64,000 bases of DNA from Mesorhizobium sp. M1B.F.Ca.ET.045.04.1.1 (GTDB lineage: Bacteria; Pseudomonadota; Alphaproteobacteria; Rhizobiales; Rhizobiaceae): contig NZ_CP034448.1 in NCBI RefSeq assembly GCF_003952465.1, positions 5,929,001-5,993,000 on the forward strand, given 5' to 3'. Shown here in pieces: positions 8,624-16,492 of the stretch. Under the pieces are notes generated by a model, which was not told the DNA's origin, ran no database searches, and worked only from the letters and a program-made list of their open reading frames with translations. The first letter of the stretch is position 1, and each line of letters starts with the position of its first letter. Position numbers and translations under genes: made by a program.

Positions 8624-9103
8624 TCAGCGTGTTTCGTCCGATCCGTCGGCGACGCCGACATGATACCGATAGACCATTCCCCAACCCTTCCAGCCGGTGA
8701 ACAGGAGGATCAGGACAACGATCAGCGACAGGACCAGGCCGACCGGCACCACCGCCGCCTCTGCCTGGGTATATCGCAAGTACCAATTGTAAAGCTCGAT
8801 CAGGACGACAATGACGTTGCCGCCGGCGTGAAGCCATACGTCCCGCAGACTGCGGATCTGAGCATCACCCAGTATATCGGTCAGACCGGCAAGAGCGGCC
8901 AGCGCAGCCATGATCAACCCTGCCCCGAGGAGCCAGAGCGTAGGGGCGACCCAGGCCGGATTGCCGGTTCGCCAGAACACAAGGTCGCAAACGAAGGTCG
9001 CGACGAAGAAGGCAATCGGGAACGGTATCAGCATGGCATGGACAGGATGGCCGGCAATGCTTGCCGTGCTGTGCGGATTGTGGGTGATCATATGGTGGGC
9101 CAT
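8624..9103 (-). CDS. DUF2231-family membrane protein
   Basis: A 159-residue membrane protein with four hydrophobic segments. The N-terminal HPVHAMLIPFPIAFFVATFV is the family hallmark (conserved HP.H..L..fP), and WLHAGGNVIVVLIELYNWYLR follows in the middle. The function is unknown; relatives are often near redox or metal genes. ATG 9103 (MAHHMITHNPHST) is chosen because gggagg lies about ten bases upstream; an in-frame extension to 9151 lacks this support. It diverges from the methyltransferase at 9346. Confidence 0.8.
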   Translation of the reverse strand: MAHHMITHNPHSTASIAGHPVHAMLIPFPIAFFVATFVCDLVFWRTGNPAWVAPTLWLLGAGLIMAALAALAGLTDILGDAQIRSLRDVWLHAGGNVIVVLIELYNWYLRYTQAEAAVVPVGLVLSLIVVLILLFTGWKGWGMVYRYHVGVADGSDETR

Positions 9104-9345
9104 AGCAATGCCTCCCGGAGGCGTGGCGAGCGCCGCCTCAGGCCACATCACAACGCATCACGGGCTTGGCGGCAAAAGCCGGATACATATCGAACTCCGA
9201 TAGGTCCGGAATGTTCCATAGACTCGGCGTTTGCAGTAGCCGGCATAACCGCATATGCCGTGGGACGCCCCGCGGTCGAAAACGAGCCAAAACAAACAGC
9301 TATGTGCTAGTCTTGCCAACCAGCAAAAGGACAGCGGGCGATCGC

Positions 9346-10158
9346 ATGTTGGAAACGGACAAGGTGTTCGCCGGCTCGATCCCGGAAAACTATGACCGGC
9401 ACATGGTGCCGTTGATTTTCGAGCCCTATGCCGCCGATCTTGCGCAACGGGTAGCGTCCTTCTCGCCCGGCGCCGTCCTGGAGACCGCCTCGGGCACCGG
9501 GGTCGTCACCCGCGCGCTGGCGCCAAAACTGTCCCCCGACGCAAGCTATGTCGTGACCGATCTCAATCAGCCGATGCTCGACTATGCCGCTTCGCGGCAA
9601 GGCCCCGGCAGCCGCGTCACATGGCGCCAGGCGGATGCCCTGGCGCTGCCGTTCGAGGATGCGGCCTTCGATCTCGTTTGCTGTCAGTTCGGCGCGATGT
9701 TCTTTCCCGACCGCTCGGCTGCCTATCGCGAGGCAAAGCGCGTGCTCAGACCCGGAGGACGCTTCCTGTTCAGCGTATGGGACCGTATCGAGGAGAATAT
9801 ATTTGCCTATGACGTGACGAATGCCCTGGCAAGGATTTTTCCGAACGATCCGCCGCGCTTCCTGGCACGCACACCGCACGGGTATCACGACAAGGACCTG
9901 ATCCGCAGAGACCTGGCGGGCGCAGGCTTCTCCCAGGTGACGATCGAGACGCGAGCCGAACAAAGCCGCGCATCCTCGCCGCGCCTTCCGGCCGTGGCTT
10001 ATTGCCAGGGAACCCTGCTTCGCAACGAAATCGAGGCCAGGGACGCGGGAAAACTGGAAGCCGCGACCGACTACGCCGCCTCCGTGATCGCGGACAGACA
10101 TGGCAGCAGCGAGGTTGCCGCCAAAATTCAGGCACACGTGATCGTGGCTGTAGCCTAA
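9346..10158 (+). CDS. Class I SAM-dependent methyltransferase
   Basis: A 270-residue UbiE/COQ5-type methyltransferase. The SAM-binding motif I is LETASGTGVVTRAL (about residues 45-58), motif II VTDLNQPML follows, and ADALALPFEDAAFDLVCCQFGAMFFPD covers motif III and the post-motif region; EAKRVLRPGGRFLFSVWD is the usual later motif. No membrane segment is seen. ATG 9346 begins the conserved N-terminus, while an in-frame extension back to 9166 is rich in unlikely residues. The stop codon overlaps the first bases of a RIME-type element. The substrate is unknown, and the nearby polyketide operon is on the other strand. Confidence 0.82.
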   Translation: MLETDKVFAGSIPENYDRHMVPLIFEPYAADLAQRVASFSPGAVLETASGTGVVTRALAPKLSPDASYVVTDLNQPMLDYAASRQGPGSRVTWRQADALALPFEDAAFDLVCCQFGAMFFPDRSAAYREAKRVLRPGGRFLFSVWDRIEENIFAYDVTNALARIFPNDPPRFLARTPHGYHDKDLIRRDLAGAGFSQVTIETRAEQSRASSPRLPAVAYCQGTLLRNEIEARDAGKLEAATDYAASVIADRHGSSEVAAKIQAHVIVAVA

Positions 10159-10260
10159 AGCGCGTCGCGCTGAAACGGATCCAGGCGACGCGCTTTAGGT
10201 CTTTGTTTATGCATGTCGTTTTTGCAAAACCGCTGCACACTTTTGCGCGACATGCATTAG
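10157..10260. repeat. RIME-type intergenic mosaic element
   Basis: A well-preserved 104-bp copy: aaagcgcgtcgcgc...gcgacgcgcttta, then gcatgtcgtt...gcgacatgcattag. It lies exactly between the converging methyltransferase and flavoprotein genes and begins in the methyltransferase stop codon, so it may also work as a bidirectional terminator hairpin. Confidence 0.75.
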
Positions 10261-10265
10261 GCAGT

Positions 10266-11516
10266 TTATCGAGTCAGGCGTGCGTCGGCCAAACCGGGAA
10301 CAGGCTTCGTCTTGCCGCTGAGCCGCGCACCCAGGGTCAGCGCCTGCGGAAAATTGCGGACGACCACCTCCATCAAGGCGGCGCCGCCGGGACCGAGCGC
10401 GATGCGGGCGATGGCCTCAGCGGCAAGGACCCGCGTCGAGAACAATCCCCTCCAGGCCGCCTCGTAGCGCCTGCCGGCCGCCTCGCGTCCCCGCTGCCCG
10501 CTTGCCGCCGCGCCGAGTTCCTGCACCAGGAGCCAGCCGGACTGAAGCGCCATCGATATGCCCTCGGCGATGATCGGATGCGACTCGCCGGCGGCGTTGC
10601 CGATGCGGAAGATGTCCGCTTCGTAGCCGGCGCGGATGCCTGGCCGGATCGGCCCGGCGGCAAGCCACGGGCCGTCGAGATGGGCTTGCTCCAAGGCTTC
10701 ACGCGCGCCTCGGCATGTCGCCATGATATGATGCTCGACGGCTTCGGCGGCAGAGACATGACCGCCGCGCTCGCGGGCGAGGCTGCCGCGCAGCCGGGTG
10801 AGCATATCGCGCCTTATGCAGCAGGAGATCGACATGCGGCCGTGGTCGGCGAGCACCATGCCGCCATAGCCGCCGGGAAACGTCAGCAGCGGCATCAGGT
10901 CCGGCGGCAGCGACGAGCCGGTGAAATGCGCCTTGAAGCCGAGCAGGTCCGAGGGGCGGCTGGACTTCCCGAGTTGGCTCGGAAGCGGCCCCGGCTCCCA
11001 CGAGCCATGCGCAGCGACGATTACCGGCGCCCGCAGGATTGTCGCCTCGTCGCTGGACTTTTCGCCTGCCCGGATCCGCACCGCCTGAATGGCGCCGTCG
11101 CGTTCGACGGCGACGACGCGCCAGGGCTGGAAGACTTCGGCGCCGGCCGACCGGGCCGCATCGCGCAGCAAGGTATCCAGAACGTCGCGGCCGAGCGCGC
11201 GGCCGAAGCCATCTCTTGCGGCAAACCCCGATCTCGCGCCGGGCATCGGCGCCTCGATGCTGGTGTCGCCGGAAAAGAGGCCGACGCGACGGATTTCTGG
11301 ACCGGCCGCGGCGCGCCAGGCGTCGCCGATCTCCAGCCGATCGAGAAGCGCCAGATTGCTTGCCGAGATGTATTCGCCGCACACCTTGCGGCGCGGAAAC
11401 GCGCTCTTCTCCACGATCGCGACGGCCCATCCGCGCCGGGCAAGCGCCAGCGCCGCCGACGTGCCCGCCGGACCGGCGCCGATGACGATCGCATCGTGAG
11501 CGGATGGCCGCCTCAA
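10266..11516 (-). CDS. FAD-dependent oxidoreductase of the type III PKS operon (SrsC-like role)
   Basis: A 416-residue flavoprotein of the geranylgeranyl-reductase/aromatic hydroxylase superfamily. The dinucleotide-binding motif GAGPAGTSAALAL is at residues 13-25, KVCGEYIS follows the FAD domain, and DIFRIGNAAGESHPIIAEGISMAL is the second FAD-binding motif (GD-type) of the group. It is third in an operon after a type III polyketide synthase and a methyltransferase. The start is TTG 11516, overlapping the methyltransferase stop (TTGA), which implies translational coupling. By analogy with Streptomyces srsABC it may hydroxylate an alkylresorcinol-type product to a quinone precursor; this is inference. 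Confidence 0.8.
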   Translation of the reverse strand: MRRPSAHDAIVIGAGPAGTSAALALARRGWAVAIVEKSAFPRRKVCGEYISASNLALLDRLEIGDAWRAAAGPEIRRVGLFSGDTSIEAPMPGARSGFAARDGFGRALGRDVLDTLLRDAARSAGAEVFQPWRVVAVERDGAIQAVRIRAGEKSSDEATILRAPVIVAAHGSWEPGPLPSQLGKSSRPSDLLGFKAHFTGSSLPPDLMPLLTFPGGYGGMVLADHGRMSISCCIRRDMLTRLRGSLARERGGHVSAAEAVEHHIMATCRGAREALEQAHLDGPWLAAGPIRPGIRAGYEADIFRIGNAAGESHPIIAEGISMALQSGWLLVQELGAAASGQRGREAAGRRYEAAWRGLFSTRVLAAEAIARIALGPGGAALMEVVVRNFPQALTLGARLSGKTKPVPGLADARLTR

Positions 11517-12235
11517 GGTGTTGCCCCGGCCCGCACCTCCGCCGCGCCGACGAAGACATGGGAGAACGGTCCGGCGCGGCGCTCCTCGAGCGGAATGCCG
11601 CCGGCAGTGCTCCAGAGGTCGGAAAGCTCGCTTCCGCGGAAGCCGGCGCGCACGCTCTGCGTGGCGTCATGCCTGGTGACGTCGTTGGCGCCGATCACCC
11701 AGAGGAGCCGCGCCCCGGCGAGCGCCAAGCCTGCCCGCAGCGGTTCCGTCGCCAGGATGAGCGGAGCCATGCGCCGCAAAAGCGAAAACAGGCGCAGCAG
11801 TTCGTCGTCGCCGAAATGATGCAGGAACAGGTTGACCGTGATTGCATCGAAGCGTCTGCCGTCCGCCTCCTCCGCCCAGTCGAAGACGTCGGCCGTGATG
11901 GTTTCTAGCGGCCATCCCAGCCCGGCGAAATCGGCCGCGAGCTTCGGCGTGACGAGACCGACGCGATCGAGCATGGTCAATTCCACCTCGCGCCAGTCCC
12001 TTGCCAAGCGCCGGGCCACTTTCAGCATGAAGGTGCCGTCGCCGGCGCCGATCTCCAGAATGCGGCCGGGCGGTCTCGGCAGAAATTTCCTCATGAGCGA
12101 GGCCATGATCGGCGCCTGGAACATCAGCGCGTTGATGCGGGCAAGGTCGCGACGCGAGCGCAGCGCCCGTTGATCGTCGGCCGCAAGCCCATCCAGGATT
12201 TCGGGGACGAGGCTGCGCTGGGCGAGTTCGGTCAT
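11513..12235 (-). CDS. SAM-dependent methyltransferase of the type III PKS operon
   Basis: A 240-residue class I methyltransferase. ILEIGAGDGTFMLKVARRL is motif I, ITADVFDW the acidic motif, and FDAITVNLFLHHFGDDELLRLF the post-motif. Its ATG at 12235 overlaps the stop of the polyketide synthase (ATGA) and its own stop overlaps the start of the flavoprotein gene, so the three genes are tightly coupled. It probably methylates the polyketide product or an intermediate. It is unrelated in sequence to the membrane isoprenylcysteine-type methyltransferase of Streptomyces SrsB, so the analogy is positional. Confidence 0.82.
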   Translation of the reverse strand: MTELAQRSLVPEILDGLAADDQRALRSRRDLARINALMFQAPIMASLMRKFLPRPPGRILEIGAGDGTFMLKVARRLARDWREVELTMLDRVGLVTPKLAADFAGLGWPLETITADVFDWAEEADGRRFDAITVNLFLHHFGDDELLRLFSLLRRMAPLILATEPLRAGLALAGARLLWVIGANDVTRHDATQSVRAGFRGSELSDLWSTAGGIPLEERRAGPFSHVFVGAAEVRAGATP

Positions 12236-13299
12236 GCGACGGTCCTGAACAGCATGGTCTCGGCCGTCAGCCCTGGCCCGAACGACATGCCGCATCCGAG
12301 AAGTCCGCCCGGCTTCTTCAGCATCTCTTCCATCACGAACATGACGGTCGGCGACGACATGTTGCCGTATCGGCGCAGCACCTCGCGCGACGGCTTGAGC
12401 GCGGCGGGCTCGAGGTTCAACGCCCTCTCGACGGCGTCGAGGACGGTGCGGCCGCCCGGATGCACGGCCCAGAGGTCGATCGCCTCCGGCGGCCGGCCGC
12501 CGAGGATGGCGTCCCGGTTGCTGCGCAGCGCTTGCTGGACCGCGGCCGGCACCTGGCCGGAAAGGACCATGTCGAAGCCATGGTCGCGGATATCCCAGGT
12601 CATCAATTCCCGCTGCTCGTCCGCGACGGCGCAGCGGAAGGAGTCGAGCTCGATGCCGGGCGGCTCGGCGGTGACGAGGCTTGCCGCGCAGCCGTCGCCC
12701 CAGAGGCAGAAGCACAGAAGCTTCTCCAACTCGCTGGTTTCCCTGATGTGCAAGGTGCATATTTCGATATTGACCAACAGCACCTTCGCCCGCGGGTCGG
12801 AGCGGACGATGTGGCGGGCAAGCTTGAGGCCGTTGACCGCCGCGTAGCAGCCCATGAACCCGATCATCGTGCGTTCGATATTATCTGGCAGGTTGCAGCG
12901 CCGAACCAGGTCGAGGTCGATGCCGGGCGCCGAAAACCCGGTGCAAGAGGTGACGATGAGGTGGGTGACGCGCGATGCCTCGTCGCCGAGGTGCAGCCCG
13001 TCGACGGCCTTTTGCGCCAGGACGGGCGCGGCCTCGCCGAACATCGCCATTCTCACAGCCGTTCCGGGAAACGCGCCGCGCCTGAAGGTTCCGGCAAGAT
13101 CAGCCGACGGCCCTTCGGGGTCGAGCGCGGGTGCAAAGCAGGAAAAGCGATGCTCGATGCCAGCGAGGCCGGCCATGCGTTCGAATATCCTCCTGCGATC
13201 TGCGGCGAGCATCGAGGCCGCGTAGCGCAGGTAGAACTGATGGACTTCATGTTCCGGAACCGCTGTCGCGATCCGGTTGATATAGGCGTTGGCGGACAT
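12232..13299 (-). CDS. Type III polyketide synthase (chalcone/stilbene synthase family)
   Basis: A 355-residue homodimer-type ketosynthase that extends an acyl-CoA starter with malonyl-CoA. The catalytic triad is intact: Cys151 in IGFMGCYAAVNGLK, His280 in LWAVHPGGRTVLD, and Asn313 in RRYGNMSSPTVMF; the C-terminal GCGMSFGPGL loop is also present. The start at ATG 13299 has gggaga 5-10 bases upstream. It leads a three-gene operon with a methyltransferase and a flavoprotein. Bacterial members of this group make alkylresorcinols, alkylpyrones or phloroglucinols. Starter length and cyclisation mode cannot be read from sequence. Confidence 0.9.
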   Translation of the reverse strand: MSANAYINRIATAVPEHEVHQFYLRYAASMLAADRRRIFERMAGLAGIEHRFSCFAPALDPEGPSADLAGTFRRGAFPGTAVRMAMFGEAAPVLAQKAVDGLHLGDEASRVTHLIVTSCTGFSAPGIDLDLVRRCNLPDNIERTMIGFMGCYAAVNGLKLARHIVRSDPRAKVLLVNIEICTLHIRETSELEKLLCFCLWGDGCAASLVTAEPPGIELDSFRCAVADEQRELMTWDIRDHGFDMVLSGQVPAAVQQALRSNRDAILGGRPPEAIDLWAVHPGGRTVLDAVERALNLEPAALKPSREVLRRYGNMSSPTVMFVMEEMLKKPGGLLGCGMSFGPGLTAETMLFRTVA

Positions 13300-13583
13300 G
13301 CACTGTCTCCCTGGGCCTCGGGCGCGGCGCGCGCTGTTGCCGGAGGGGTTCCTTGCTCATGGGCGCCGGTGTGAGACGCCAGACGTTGAGCGTTGCCTGT
13401 TCGATAAACGTTTCGGAAAACCTGTTTCTTCCAGGGCGTATGATCCCGCGCCAAAAAGTTCGGAAGGGATCATGCGCAAAATCAAAGCGTTACAGTCTCT
13501 TCCGTCCCCGAAAGGCGCGCCGTGCCGCAAGACCATGGGGCCGGCGCGAACCTTCAGCCTGTCAGGCAAAAGCCTCGCGCCGA
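13300..13583. other. Intergenic region upstream of the PKS operon
   Basis: About 280 bases that must contain the promoter of the type III PKS operon. An A-rich patch with aaaatcaaagcg lies near 13480. No gene or repeat is recognised here. Confidence 0.35.
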
Positions 13584-13742
13584 TCACTTGCTGCCCTGCA
13601 CCGCTCCGGGCACGATCAAGGCTCCCTGGTCGCGCTCCGAATATCTGAAGCCGATAAAGAACAAGGCGATGATGACGAGACAGAGCGCCAGCACGATGGC
13701 GATGGTCCTTCCCGGGTTTTCGGCAGGCGGTTTGTCTTCCAT
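13584..13742 (-). CDS. Small single-span membrane protein
   Basis: A 52-residue protein starting MEDKPPAENPGRT, with one membrane helix (IAIVLALCLVIIALFFIGF, about residues 14-32) and a short C-terminal tail. It ends the copper island on the minus strand, about 100 bases downstream of the fused multicopper oxidase, and may be co-transcribed with it. ATG 13742 is used because the in-frame extension to 13850 would place an unlikely basic leader before the conserved-looking start. The function is unknown. Confidence 0.5.
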   Translation of the reverse strand: MEDKPPAENPGRTIAIVLALCLVIIALFFIGFRYSERDQGALIVPGAVQGSK

Positions 13743-13839
13743 GGCAGTTCGCCTCGCATATAAACCCTGCGAGAGCGGCAAGGGTTCCGAGCGCCAGGCG
13801 CGTTCGCCGAATCTTGGCATAGCGAGGGCACCGCCGCGA

Positions 13840-15753
13840 TCACGTGACATCGATGACGACCATCAGCCCGCCGCCGCCCTTCTCCTCGACATTGTTGTTC
13901 GTCGTGTGGTGCGGGATGTGGCAGTGGATCAGCCATTTGCCCGGGCGCCGCGCCGTCCAGACGACATCGTAGCGTTGGCCCGGCCCGACATTGACGGTGT
14001 CGGCGAGGAAGCGGGCCGAAGGGGAAATCGTCTCGCCGTCGCGGGCGACCACCTCGAACGGCCCGCCATGGATATGCATGGGGTGGATGAAGCCGTTGTT
14101 GGTGCCGATGAAGCGCACCTTCAAGGTTTCGCCGACCTTCATGCGGATTGTCTCGGTTGAGGGATAGGCCTTGCCGTTGATGGTGAAGAAGTTCGGCATG
14201 CCGCCGTCCATCGGCATCGAAGGATAGGTCAGGCCCTCCCGCACCAGCCATTCCTGCAATTCGATGACATAGTCATGGTCGGCCGCGACCTCGTCGACGG
14301 GATCGGCGGGGTCGATGATCAGCGCGCCATAGAGGCCGAGCGCCTGCGTCCGATCCGGCTTGGCATGCGGGTGGTAGAAATAGGTGCCGTGCTGGTTTGC
14401 CGTGAACTCGTAGGAATAGGTCTCGCCGGGCTCGATCGGCGGCTGCGTGATCTCGGCCGGCCCATCCATCTGGTTGGGCAGGATCAGACCATGCCAGTGC
14501 ACCGTGGTTTCCTCCGGCAGCGCATTGGTGACATTGATGCGCACGCGGTCACCCTGACGGATATGGATGCGCGGGCCGGGGATCTGGCCGTTATAGGCAT
14601 AGGCTTCGACCGTGACGTCCGGCAGGATGTGCCAGCGGATCACCGACGGCTTCAGCTCGAAAACCTTGACGCCGTTCTCCATCCGGAACGGCAATTCCTG
14701 GTCCCCCTTGGCCGCAAGACCGTAGGAGGCGGTCACCAGGCGCGGATCGGCCGCCGCCATGTCGCGCATCGTGTCGGCCGGCGTGTCGCGGTCCATGATC
14801 ATGCCTTGCGGCATGATCACTCCGCCGACGTCACGCGCCGACAAGGTCAGGTTCAGCCAGTTCGCAGGCGCAATCATTCCGATGGCGAGCGCGACCAGCG
14901 AGGCCATGCCGATGGCGGCGATCTGCGGCGCGGTCGCATCCGAGTGCATGTGGTGGCCGGCGCCGCCCTTGCCCGAAGGCCGGCCGCTGCCTTGCCGATG
15001 ATGGCCATGGCCGCGTGCATCGGCCTGCTGCATCTGCATCCGCGCATGCTGTGCGCTGGCCGGCCGGGCACCTGCCTCGGCCGGCTGGTCGCGTTCGGTT
15101 ATCAGGCCATGCTTCAGCCCGCGCGCGACCAGCCAGACATTGGCGGGATAGGCGAGCGTGAAGCCGGCGATCACGCCGATCGACATCGCGCCCCAGAACA
15201 ACAGCTCGGTCGGCTCCATGGCGCGCATGTCGCGGCCCATCATCAGGAAGCTCATGACCGGCGCCATGCCGGCCATCATGAAGTTCATGGAGATGAATTC
15301 GGGCAGGAAGCTCTTGCGGACGTTTTCCCGATAGGTGCCGCCCATCATCGACTTCATGAACAGCGACTGGAAGATGAAGAGGCCGAAGGCGAAGCCGGCA
15401 AGATATTCGACGATAAGGTCGAGCCACATCGGCAGGCCGAGCGTCGCCGTGATAACGGCAGCGAGGATGATGCCCGTGGCATCGCCGGCGACGCAATGGA
15501 TGGTCGAGCCGACGCCCTGCTTCCAGAGCGGACCGGTGAAAGCCTCATGCTCGCCCGGGCGAGGCTCCTTGTCGGCGAGCACGTAAAGCAGCAGGCCGAG
15601 CGGGCCCATATAGAGCGTCACCAGGATGAAGCCCCATTTCATCACCACCGGCTCGGGATTGTTGCGGTACTGGTCGAAGCCGACATAGAGCGTCGAGGCA
15701 ACGGCGAGCGCGAACCAGGCGACGAGGAAATAGTCGATCGGTTGGATAAGCAT
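13840..15753 (-). CDS. DUF4396 membrane domain fused to a two-domain multicopper oxidase
   Basis: A 637-residue fusion. Residues 1-215 form a multi-span DUF4396 domain (MKWGFILVTLYMGPLGLLLYVLA and WKQGVGSTIHCVAGDATGIILAA are typical). A His/Met-rich linker (about 235-270) and one more membrane span (277-295) follow, then a multicopper oxidase with HWHG (419-422), HPHAK (461-465), HPMHIHGG, and the type-1/type-3 motif HCHIPHH with Cys611. The residue ten positions after that Cys, usually Met in CueO, is Asn here. The oxidase should face the periplasm and oxidise Cu(I) or phenolics. ATG 15753 has agggag just upstream. It diverges from the rest of the copper island. Confidence 0.82.
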   Translation of the reverse strand: MLIQPIDYFLVAWFALAVASTLYVGFDQYRNNPEPVVMKWGFILVTLYMGPLGLLLYVLADKEPRPGEHEAFTGPLWKQGVGSTIHCVAGDATGIILAAVITATLGLPMWLDLIVEYLAGFAFGLFIFQSLFMKSMMGGTYRENVRKSFLPEFISMNFMMAGMAPVMSFLMMGRDMRAMEPTELLFWGAMSIGVIAGFTLAYPANVWLVARGLKHGLITERDQPAEAGARPASAQHARMQMQQADARGHGHHRQGSGRPSGKGGAGHHMHSDATAPQIAAIGMASLVALAIGMIAPANWLNLTLSARDVGGVIMPQGMIMDRDTPADTMRDMAAADPRLVTASYGLAAKGDQELPFRMENGVKVFELKPSVIRWHILPDVTVEAYAYNGQIPGPRIHIRQGDRVRINVTNALPEETTVHWHGLILPNQMDGPAEITQPPIEPGETYSYEFTANQHGTYFYHPHAKPDRTQALGLYGALIIDPADPVDEVAADHDYVIELQEWLVREGLTYPSMPMDGGMPNFFTINGKAYPSTETIRMKVGETLKVRFIGTNNGFIHPMHIHGGPFEVVARDGETISPSARFLADTVNVGPGQRYDVVWTARRPGKWLIHCHIPHHTTNNNVEEKGGGGLMVVIDVT

Positions 15754-15963
15754 GCTCCCTCGCGCCGTTCGCTCGGAGGTTGTGCCTGCCCCCGCCTGCG
15801 GATGAACGCGGCCGAGGCCGTTATGATCCACAAAGCGGATTGCCTGGCCGGACGGGCGAACGCCAAACGGCGCGCCGAGGATGAGACGCGATGCCGCGCC
15901 CGCGCGGAAATCACGGGCTTGCGACTTGCAAAAGCCGCGCTTTCCGATCAGCCTAAGGGGATA
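15754..15963. promoter_or_regulatory. Divergent promoter region of the copper island
   Basis: A 210-base gap between the fused oxidase and the small secreted protein, transcribed in opposite directions. Both promoters must lie here. I could not find a CueR-like dyad as clear as the one at 21996, so control of these two genes remains open. Confidence 0.4.
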
Positions 15964-16359
15964 ATGGCTCGACTGTCGCCAAAACATCTCATGGTCATGC
16001 TGCTCGCGGTCTTCTTGACCGCCGGGTTCAGCCTGTCCGCGGCGCAGGCCAGCGTCATGTCGGCCAGGATGGCAGGCGCTAACACCATGGCCATGCCTGC
16101 CGCCAGCGGCATGGACAAGATGGCCGGCGGCGCTATGGATGAGGACTGCAAGGCGTGCCTCAAGGATTTGGGCAGCAAGGGCGGTCCGATGCATTGCCCA
16201 CCTGACTGCATCGCACCCGTTCTCGCCGTGCTGCCGCAGGACTTGGCCATGGCGATCGTGCCGCGTGCGCAGCAGCCATCGCCGTTGCCCACCCCGTTGC
16301 TGCGCGGGCGAAGTTCCCTGCCCGACCCATCCCCTCCCCGACCCACCGCTCTCGTCTGA
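15964..16359 (+). CDS. Small secreted Met/Cys-containing protein of the copper island
   Basis: A 131-residue protein with a clear Sec signal peptide (MARLSPKHLMVMLLAVFLTAGFS, probable cleavage after AQA). The mature part begins Met-rich (MSARMAGANTMAMPAASGMDKM) and carries Cys residues in DEDCKACLKD and HCPPDC, followed by a Pro-rich tail. The composition suggests periplasmic copper or other soft-metal binding; I know no named family. The start at ATG 15964 has aagggg close upstream. It is the first plus-strand gene of the island, 133 bases before the second multicopper oxidase. Confidence 0.65.
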   Translation: MARLSPKHLMVMLLAVFLTAGFSLSAAQASVMSARMAGANTMAMPAASGMDKMAGGAMDEDCKACLKDLGSKGGPMHCPPDCIAPVLAVLPQDLAMAIVPRAQQPSPLPTPLLRGRSSLPDPSPPRPTALV

Positions 16360-16492
16360 CGCCGTATCGGCCGCATAGCGGCTGATCCCTGGCGTCTGAT
16401 CCCCGCTTCGCGCGCCGCCGCGTCGCGGGCTCGCACGGCAATCCGGCTCGCGCCGGAATGCCCGTCGTCGATCGAGATCGCAGAGCACATAA

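Noticed and set aside
11513..12760. Longer version of the methyltransferase starting inside the polyketide synthase
   Set aside because: The extra N-terminal 175 residues are Arg-rich and lie antiphase to the PKS; the ATGA overlap at 12235 gives the natural start.
14275..16359. Very long plus-strand frame opposite the fused multicopper oxidase
   Set aside because: Only its last 131 codons, with signal peptide and ribosome site, look like a gene. The rest is the shadow of the oxidase and has His/Arg-rich composition typical of an antisense frame.
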